Source: Lactarius indigo (lineage: Eukaryota > Basidiomycota > Agaricomycetes > Russulales > Russulaceae). From it: a DNA stretch of 64,000 nt. The notes beneath the pieces were generated by a model. It was given only the letters and a program-made list of their open reading frames with translations, did not search any database and was not told the origin of the DNA. Below are positions 57,243-64,000 of this stretch, piece by piece. Every line of letters starts with the position of its first letter. Positions within the stretch are counted from its first letter, which is position 1. The position numbers and the translations under genes are program-made. The stretch covers positions 2,108,001 through 2,172,000 of the forward strand of contig JAFKAC010000006.1 of NCBI GenBank assembly GCA_025766275.1. The letters run 5' to 3'.

Positions 57243-60200
57243 ATGCATACTACGACCTTTCTATCAGTTAACATGCGCTGTCGCAATGCGGCCATGCACG
57301 CCCTTCTCGAAGACAACACTGACCATGATTTTATCTGCGTGCAGGAACCATGGTTTGACACCATTGGGACCGCACACAACGACAAAGCAAAGACTGGGGT
57401 AGACGTCCTAGGCGGTGCTAGCCACCGGAAATGGGACATCCACTACCCATATTTCTCTTCTAATAAACGTGCTAAAGTCCTTATTTATTTGCGCAAATAT
57501 AGCCGCACCGCTTCCAAATACTGAAAGCACCCTGCCGTTGTTATCCCAAGACTTGACCTCTGCCACCACCCCTCGGTCATGATGATAGACATACGGATTG
57601 GTAAACATGTCACCAGATTGATAAACTTCTACAACGACACAGCGGACGCTACCACACTACAGTCATTACTAACGCTCGATTTAGACCCTCTCATCCCTAC
57701 CATTTTAATCGGTGACTTCAACCTCCACTCTCCACAGTGGTTGCCCCCGGGCTTTACAGCTTCCGCCAACTCAAAGAAACTTGAACAGTGGGCGGCGACA
57801 CAGACCCTACACCTCACCAGCACCCCCCAAGCAATCACCCGCCGAGGCCTAGAAACCGAACAACCTAGCACCATCGACCTAATATGGTGTAATGAAGCGG
57901 CAGTCGTCAAGGGCACTTTTTCACCCCCCGTCATTGACTGGAACGCGTCGATCGGCTCAGATCACGCAGGTATAATCTTCAGTTGGGTAATCGAGGGCGT
58001 ACATAGGGGTAACAAGACATCCCCACGCCAAGTTTTCTCCACGACTTTTCAGAATGATGAACAAACCAAGGCCTGGCTTGATGACGTCAAGTCACACCTG
58101 CCGCCACTAACCGACTCCCTTGACCCAACAGACATCGAAAATGACGCCATCGCCATACAAAACGTGATCATGCATGCGTGTCTACAGCATATGAAGGTCA
58201 AAGGCCCGCAATCAGCGCGCGGCAACCCATGGTGGGATCAAGACTGCAAAGACAAGCTCACAGCACTGCGCGCAACGACACATGACTCCCCAGAAAGACG
58301 CCACGCCCTCAAGGAATTCAAGGCTGTCACAAAAAAGAAAAAGTGGGCGTACTTCGACAAAGTCATCAGAACGACTCCACTCTGGGAGGTAGCCAAATGG
58401 CACCACGGCCGCTGAAAGGAAGGCATCCCAGCATTAGTTGACACTGACGGCTCCCTACACTTTACTCAGGACGAAATTGGGTCCATCTTGGCCCGCAAGT
58501 TCTTTGTAGACGACCTGGGAGAAGTTGACACTATCCAGGCAGATGACCCACCGCCAATCCCTACAAGGGATTTTTTCCCGATCACCACTAGGGAAGCGGA
58601 ATCGCTCCTGAGGGAAACCAGCAACACGTCTGCGCCAGGAGAGTCCGGTGTCTCCTGGACCATCCTCAAAATGGCGTGGGACACAATAGAGGAACATGTC
58701 GTCCAGCTATACCAGCGCATACTGACCTCACAGCATCACCCAACAATCTGGAAGTCGGCAACGGTGGTTGTTATCCCGAAGCCAGACAAGCCCAACTACC
58801 TCCTAGCCAAAGTGTACCGCCCCATCTCCCTAATAGAGTGTCTTAGCAAGTTACTGGAGAAGATCGTCGCCAAACGCATCACTTTTTGTGTCGACAAATA
58901 CTCCCTGATGCCAACAACACAGTTCAGTACTAGGGCGTTCTCGTCCACGGTTGACGCGGGACTCACCCTTGTACATGACGTACAATCCGCTTTTCGAACT
59001 AACCAGAAATGTGCAGCCCTCTTATTTGATATTAAAGGCTTCTTCGACCACGTCCACTGCGGTCGCTTAACAGCCACCCTACGCAACCTGGGCTTCCCTC
59101 CACAAATCTACCAATGGGTTCAGTCATTCCTCAGCGGACGACAAGTCAAGATGTCCTTCAATGGATGCACTGACGACAGCAGACCACAACCAATCGGTAC
59201 TCCCCAAGGATCGCCGATCTCACCCATCCTATCAGCAATATACACGTCAACGCTCCTCAAGATAGCACCCACACATGTCAACACCACCCTGGGCATGTAC
59301 GTAGACGACGGCCTAATTTTTGCGCACGGCCAAACCTGGGGGGAGGTAAATAACTCCCTCCGGGAGAGGTATAGGGTTTGCGAGGATTGGCTTAGACGCT
59401 CCAATTTGGAGTGCGAGCCGGACAAGACTGAACTGATCTATTTTTCGAAACCATGGTCTAGGACTAAGTCACCGCCCCCAAACGTGCTCTACCTCAACGA
59501 CCCCATCCACAACACATATTACGGGGTTACTCCCTCCGACAACATCCGATACCTCGGCTTCTTCATCAATTACAAGCTGAACTGGGAAAACCACGTCAAT
59601 ATTATGTGTAACAGAGCACGGGCGTCGATCAAGTCCATCCAACTCCTCGGCAACACCAGGAAGGGCATCAGCTCCGCGAACTGGCGACTCCTCTTCAACG
59701 CAATATGTCTCCCTGTCCTATCATACGGATGTCAATTGTGGATGACACAAAAGCGCAAAGCAGGACTCATTCAAAAGGTCCAATTGGTAATGAATGAAGG
59801 GGTAAAACTCATCTCTGGCTCATTCCGCACCGCTCCTCGTGGCCCACTGCATGAGTTGGTGCGGGTATTACCTGCCAAACAATATCTGGAGAAACTGATT
59901 ACAACTTCATCCCTCAGACTGTTCCGCATTCCCCGGACCTCTCAGCTCCTAACCCGTCTAGGGGAAGAGTGGGGAGGCATGGTCCAGAGCGGCCCACACT
60001 CCAGCAATGGAGGGGTGGTGTGCAACAGCACTATCAGGGCTAGGTCTGGATACGCCCAACAGCGCCCCACTGCATTGGAGGCTCTCGCCAGCAAGGTCGA
60101 CCCCCTGTTGACTGAGCGGGTTGACGTCACAGCCGTCGCGCCCTGGGAGGTACCCAACTGGAGCGTGCACGTGAACTGTGAAGGGAAATCGGACCCCAAG

Positions 60201-61238
60201 TCCCGAAAGCGCGCGGTCAATGGGCTCTATGCCAACTGCGACTCCGCGAGTAGGGTTATAATCCAATTGGCCAGCACCATTTCAAACCGACACCGGTTTG
60301 ACAACAAACACGTTGGGGGTGCAGCAATTGACGTCACATCTGGACGCGCGCCACCCACATCAAGAAGTTGGGCAATGGGTACGGAGGTGGAGGACAATGA
60401 CGTTGCCCTGTTTGGCCTAGCCAAGACAGCGGAGTTCATCACAGCTGAGTACTCACGTGCAGCACCTAAGTCAATTTACATACTCTCCAACAATGAGTCC
60501 GCCTTGACTCACATTACAAATTACCGGTCTTACAAGAACCAAAAGGAGGTGCTCACATGGCACCGATCACTCACTTCTTTCTTCGCTCAGCCCAGGGACA
60601 CGAGGATTACCCTTGTGTGGTCACCGGTTGACCAGAAGAGAGCTCCCGATTCCCGCGCCCGCAAAGCAGCACTAAAGGCATGTCAACACCCTTCACCATC
60701 AGCCACCCACCCCATCCGCTCCACCACCTGGATGCGTAAACAACTACGCGGCGCTGCCTTCCGTTCATGGGCCGAGGACTGGTGCACCACACTATCCAAA
60801 CCTCACCCCCCCCGCGCATATGGTCACTCCATAGACACCACCCGCCCACCAGACGGACGCAACCACCCTCTATGGCTGGCCGCCATACCCCCCAAAAAGC
60901 CCAGTAGCGATTATGTGGACATCAAGCGCCATGCCCATGCTACTGCCATGCAACTCGCCATGCTACACTCTTTCACTTCCGACTACACCCTATCCCACCA
61001 CCCCGACCTACCCCTGAGCGACTCCCTGTGCCCAGCGTGCAAGGTGGCCAACTCATTCACCCACCAAATACTCCACTGCCCCTTGTACGCTCAAGCGCGG
61101 CGCTCATCCTTCCACTTCTACCTCGACCAATACACCAACCCCCTCCACATATTCCATGTGTTGGAATATCACCTCTGCCTTTTCCTACAACGCTCAACCG
61201 CTGCTTATGCCCCCTGGCGCCCCAAAAACCCCGGATGA
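57243..61238 (+). CDS. LINE ORF2: AP endonuclease, reverse transcriptase, RNase H; two in-frame TGA codons
   Basis: A single frame of 1,332 codons, interrupted only by TGA at 57522-57524 and 58413-58415. The endonuclease shows FICVQEPWF, LIGDFNLHSPQW and SDHAGIIFSW. The RT core shows YRPISLIECLSKLLEKIVAK, LLFDIKGFFDHV, GTPQGSPISPILSAIYTS and the catalytic MYVDDGLIFA. An RNase-H-like region follows (GGAAIDVTSGR; KTAEFITAEYS; IYILSNNESALTHI), and the end has CPACKVANSFTHQILHC. The TGA codons stand where CGA (Arg) would fit (KY-R-KHPAV; GR-R-KEGIP). The protein would nick target DNA and copy the element RNA into it; as it stands, translation would end after 93 codons. Confidence 0.9.
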
Positions 61239-61570
61239 AGAGAGCTCTCAGACCGCAACCGTCGCCCTGTGCCCAGCACAGCCCCGTAAGTGCTACCCCT
61301 TTTGTGCTCCGTGCCCTTTTAAGGGTTCCTTGTGCTTCGGTGTCTGCATCATGTTTCATAAAAACCCCCCTTTTACGTATAATCCCCGTCGCCTCTGGGA
61401 GGTGACGCCTAGCAGAGTTATTTTTCTCGGCTATTTACTCTTCCGCCCGCACGTGAGTCTCGGCTTACTTACCTTACTAAATTTCTGTTACATTCGTGAC
61501 TGGAGACCGGCTTTGTATTATGTACTGCCCCGGAATAAAATCGATCCAAAAAAAAAAAAAAAAAAAAAAA

Positions 61571-61585
61571 ACATCATCACGGTGC
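61571..61585 (+). repeat. LINE target-site duplication, right copy
   Basis: An exact copy of 52,355-52,369, directly after the poly(A) run. Confidence 0.9.
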
Positions 61586-61631
61586 CCATGTGACACTATC
61601 CTACAGACGCTCGTCATATTAATGTGAAGGG

Positions 61632-63505
61632 AGCTCCTGGCCAAACATCCAGATCCATTGAGTTGTAGCCTATGATAGTGTTGATTGGATCGTCCGGGTC
61701 AGGTAGAGGGTGGGTTTCAGCGTGGCTTTGGAGTCGCCGGCATGGGGTTGCGACCTCTTGCTGCTCGTGCTAGAAGCCGCGTGTTGCGAGAAGGGTCTAC
61801 CCTTCCTCCAATTACATTGTGTCATCAACCTCGTCCCTACACCATCGCCTTGCACCCTCCTCGACGCTACTATTACCCATACTCCTGCGTGGCCCTTGCA
61901 CGTAACGCTTCCTCAACGCCGCACTCGCACGTAAAAGCCTGAGCTGAGTCAGTCATGCACACGCGCGGGGATCCACTGAGGGTGGGAACTTGGCATTGCC
62001 GTGCTCATGGTCCATGGACCCCCGCGCGCAGAGACAGGATGGGTCGTGTGAGTAAACAACGGAGAATACGGAGGACCTGAGTACTCACTGCATTGGGACG
62101 TTTGACCCTGACGGTGAGGTAGGTGTATTAAAAATGGGGGCCAATGGCATCGCTCACAATGAGACGAGGGAACGCGCGGCAAAAATCGAGGCGTTTGAAC
62201 TACTGGTCCGACGATGCCCGCTTCATAGCCGTAGCGATAAGCCTGAGGGTTTGGTGAGGTTGCCTTTACGTACAGAGTAGTCGGCTGCTTCGTAGGACCA
62301 GTCTTGTATTGTATACCAGGATACAAATGGTAATTTCTTTATAAAACGTACGTGAAGAACGTGCTCCGCCGGCACCAGCGGGTGCAGGAAGCTCCATTCC
62401 CTGGGCCTGCAAACGAGAACACTGCGCTAGTCCATTTGATTATCAGTGAGAGCAGCATTCTCGATGCACGCGTGTGTCACGTGAAGGCTAAAGGGGGCCA
62501 TGCAGCACGAAGGGAAACGCAAGTAGAGGTGCTGAAAGAGTTATAGTTCAAGGGTGCTAGCGAAAAACCATAGAAGAGAAAGCAGGACGACGCGTTGATG
62601 GAAGGAGATTGAGTGGAGCCACGAACATAGGTGTGCTAAGCAGAAGCCAATGTGCCAGCTCACCAGGAAAGCCTGTATCACTGATTACGAATAGTCGCCG
62701 TGACCTTAATGGGATTTACCCAGGTGATGGCTTGTCGCTGAGTGTGAGTTCGTGAACGCGTGAAGCTGTGAAGAGTGGATAGGAAGTGTACTAAAATGGT
62801 GTTACTGCTGAACGCGCTGAACTGTTGCTAGTGAGCACGTTGAAGTATGAACATATATGAACACGCGCACTGAGTAGGAAGCGTACCATAAGCGGTGTTA
62901 TTGTCGTCGAACACGTGTCGGAAATTCTGGAGAGGATATGTAATTTGATGTAATCGCCCACTTCCACCGGCGTGTGGGAAGTATGCGATTTGTCAATCGC
63001 TATCGAAGATGGGTTTGTAACCATAAACAGGTCCTGAAATCCTGTTTGTAACAACGATTTTAATTGAAGCAACAATTATAAGTTTGTTATAATTCTGATT
63101 TCGATTACGGGAACGATTATGAGTTGTCAGGAGTTAGCACTACTAGTCAGCTGTGATAATAATTTCGGTTACAACAAGAACCAATTGTGAACCCTTTCCT
63201 GATTTTGCGACAGGCTGGGCGTAGAGAAGACAGGAAGACTAGAAGAAGTGAGGGTGTGAACCAGAAATGGTGTTATTGCTGAACGTTGAACCAATGCGTT
63301 GAACACGTGCACTGGCAGCAGGGAAGACTTCTGATGGCGTTACCAGAGCCTGAGATAGTGTGCCGGGGAGAGTGAAGCACTGAACTTGAAGTGATAGCAC
63401 TGGTGAAGCCCAAGGACAGTGGTTCGGCATGACGGTCATGAGTATCGTCTCAAGGGGTTGGACTTAGGTGGAATCACAATATGGATCGACTTTTAAAACA
63501 GAAAA
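61632..63505. other. Intergenic; repeated GTGTTATTGCTGAACG-type words
   Basis: Variants of gtgtta(c/t)tgctgaacg and of gaacacgtgcactg recur near 62,797, 62,860, 62,896, 63,262 and 63,301, suggesting a decayed tandem array. An AT-rich stretch with an imperfect hairpin (caattataa...ttataattc) lies near 63,070-63,100. No confirmed gene. Confidence 0.4.
61949..62326 (-). CDS. Uncertain open frame, Pro/Tyr-rich
   Basis: A 125-codon open stretch on the minus strand starts with a TTG-type codon (YPGIQYKTGPTKQP) and reads NPQAYRYGYEAGIVGPVVQT. It would need an upstream exon for an ATG. No family motif was seen, so it may be chance. Confidence 0.2.
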   Translation of the reverse strand: MYPGIQYKTGPTKQPTTLYVKATSPNPQAYRYGYEAGIVGPVVQTPRFLPRVPSSHCERCHWPPFLIHLPHRQGQTSQCSEYSGPPYSPLFTHTTHPVSARGGPWTMSTAMPSSHPQWIPARVHD

Positions 63506-64000
63506 ACCCGAAACTAGCGAAATTTTAATCCAAATATCTAGTTCTGGCAGCCAGAAATCCGTGGGGGTGCTTTTGTTGTCGCAACCATCTGTCGGTAGTT
63601 ACCCCAAGATGTTGACGGGTACCAGTACCGATACCGACTGCCCCTCCGCTAGGAATAGTATTCATGGTATCTATTGCCAATGACACGTCTCACATCTACC
63701 CAGACAACCAATATCGATAAATAAAATTCCGGGACATTTACACCAAATATACCATGGCATCGCTGTGCGTCGAGTTCTTAGCGGAAACAACGGCAACATA
63801 CTAATGAATGGCAAATCCCAATCAAACAGAAACAGCAGCAATATGGGATGACACATCCGAGTCCATCCTGGAAATACAAACCCATCGAGTCAGCCGCACA
63901 TAGGCAAGCGACACGCATTGGCGCATTACCTGGCATGATCCCCCCCGCAGTCGTTCAGGCTTTCTACTCCGGGCTGCATTGTCGTTGGACCCCACGACCA
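63506..64000 (+). repeat. Diverged third copy of part of the duplication unit
   Basis: From about 63,540 the sequence follows unit 2 at about 47,520-48,040: GAAATCCG(C/T)GGGG, ACGGGTACYRGTACC, CTGCC(A/C)CTCCGCTAG, CCGATATCGATAAAT and GTCAGC(T/C)GCACATA come in the same order. It is much less alike than units 1 and 2 are to each other and runs off the window. Confidence 0.6.

Larger units (their letters stand above)
52370..61570 (+). mobile_element. Nearly complete Tad-like non-LTR retrotransposon (LINE)
   Basis: Parts in order: a 131-bp leader (52370-52500), ORF1 (52501-57240), ORF2 (57243-61238), a 3' untranslated region with AATAAA at 61534-61539, and a poly(A) run at 61548-61571. It is bounded by a 15-bp target-site duplication. 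The protein order (gag-like with zinc knuckles, then AP-type endonuclease, RT, RNase H and a C-terminal Cys/His knuckle) fits the I/Tad1 group of fungal LINEs. It lies in segmental-duplication unit 2, and the matching site in unit 1 (about 45,032-45,047) is empty. Clade placement is inference. Confidence 0.93.
45172..61631 (+). repeat. Segmental duplication unit 2, split by a LINE
   Basis: Without the 9.2 kb LINE and one copy of its target duplication, this unit is about 7.2 kb and collinear with unit 1. The last 60 bp of the unit lie right of the LINE at 61,571-61,631. Confidence 0.85.

Noticed and set aside
1..64000. Search for CRISPR arrays, bacterial operons or phage genes
   Set aside because: The window is clearly eukaryotic with spliced genes; no regularly spaced repeats of CRISPR type were seen.

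Overview
This is eukaryotic DNA from a filamentous basidiomycete, most likely an Agaricomycete (mushroom or polypore). The reasons are short GT-AG introns of about 50-65 bp, many exons per gene, a DUF6535-type membrane family in several copies, tandem sedolisin proteases, a DASH-complex Dad2 subunit, a jacalin-like lectin and a fungal LINE. No bacterial operons, rRNA or tRNA genes were found. Family names rest on recognised motifs; no database search was run.

Left part (1-10 kb): the 3' two-thirds of a Mediator subunit 14 gene (+), convergent with an intact three-exon dad2 gene (-). Then come a dual-specificity-phosphatase-like gene that has lost its catalytic loop, a multi-exon multi-pass membrane protein gene, and a coiled-coil orphan gene. 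Several of these carry single-base frameshifts although the protein signal on either side is well kept.

Middle (10-37 kb): an inverted DUF6535 gene copy; a palindromic MITE-like insert; a 33-bp minisatellite; and the relic of a Crinkler/RHS-like protein. Two tandem copies of a sedolisin gene (about 3.3 kb unit) follow. Copy 1 keeps its catalytic residues but is frameshifted; copy 2 is mostly in frame but has lost the catalytic Ser and the oxyanion Asp. Then come an intact eight-exon PEP carboxykinase gene (-), a GNAT acetyltransferase, a small tetraspan protein, a small mitochondrial-type membrane protein, a PIF1-helicase relic and an intact six-exon jacalin-like lectin gene.

Right part (37.8-61.6 kb): a direct tandem segmental duplication of about 7.3 kb. 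Each unit carries a decayed membrane-protein gene (-) and a DUF6535 gene (+). Unit 2 is split by a nearly complete 9.2 kb LINE (ORF1 gag-like; ORF2 endonuclease, RT, RNase H) with a 15-bp target-site duplication and a poly(A) tail; unit 1 keeps the empty site. ORF2 is open except for two in-frame TGA codons. From about 63.5 kb to the right edge a third, older copy of part of the same unit begins.

Overall this is a gene-poor, duplication-rich subregion set among housekeeping genes (Mediator, DASH, PEPCK). The most informative observations are the dated LINE insertion, the paired protease duplicates with opposite kinds of damage, and the three copies of the DUF6535 gene.
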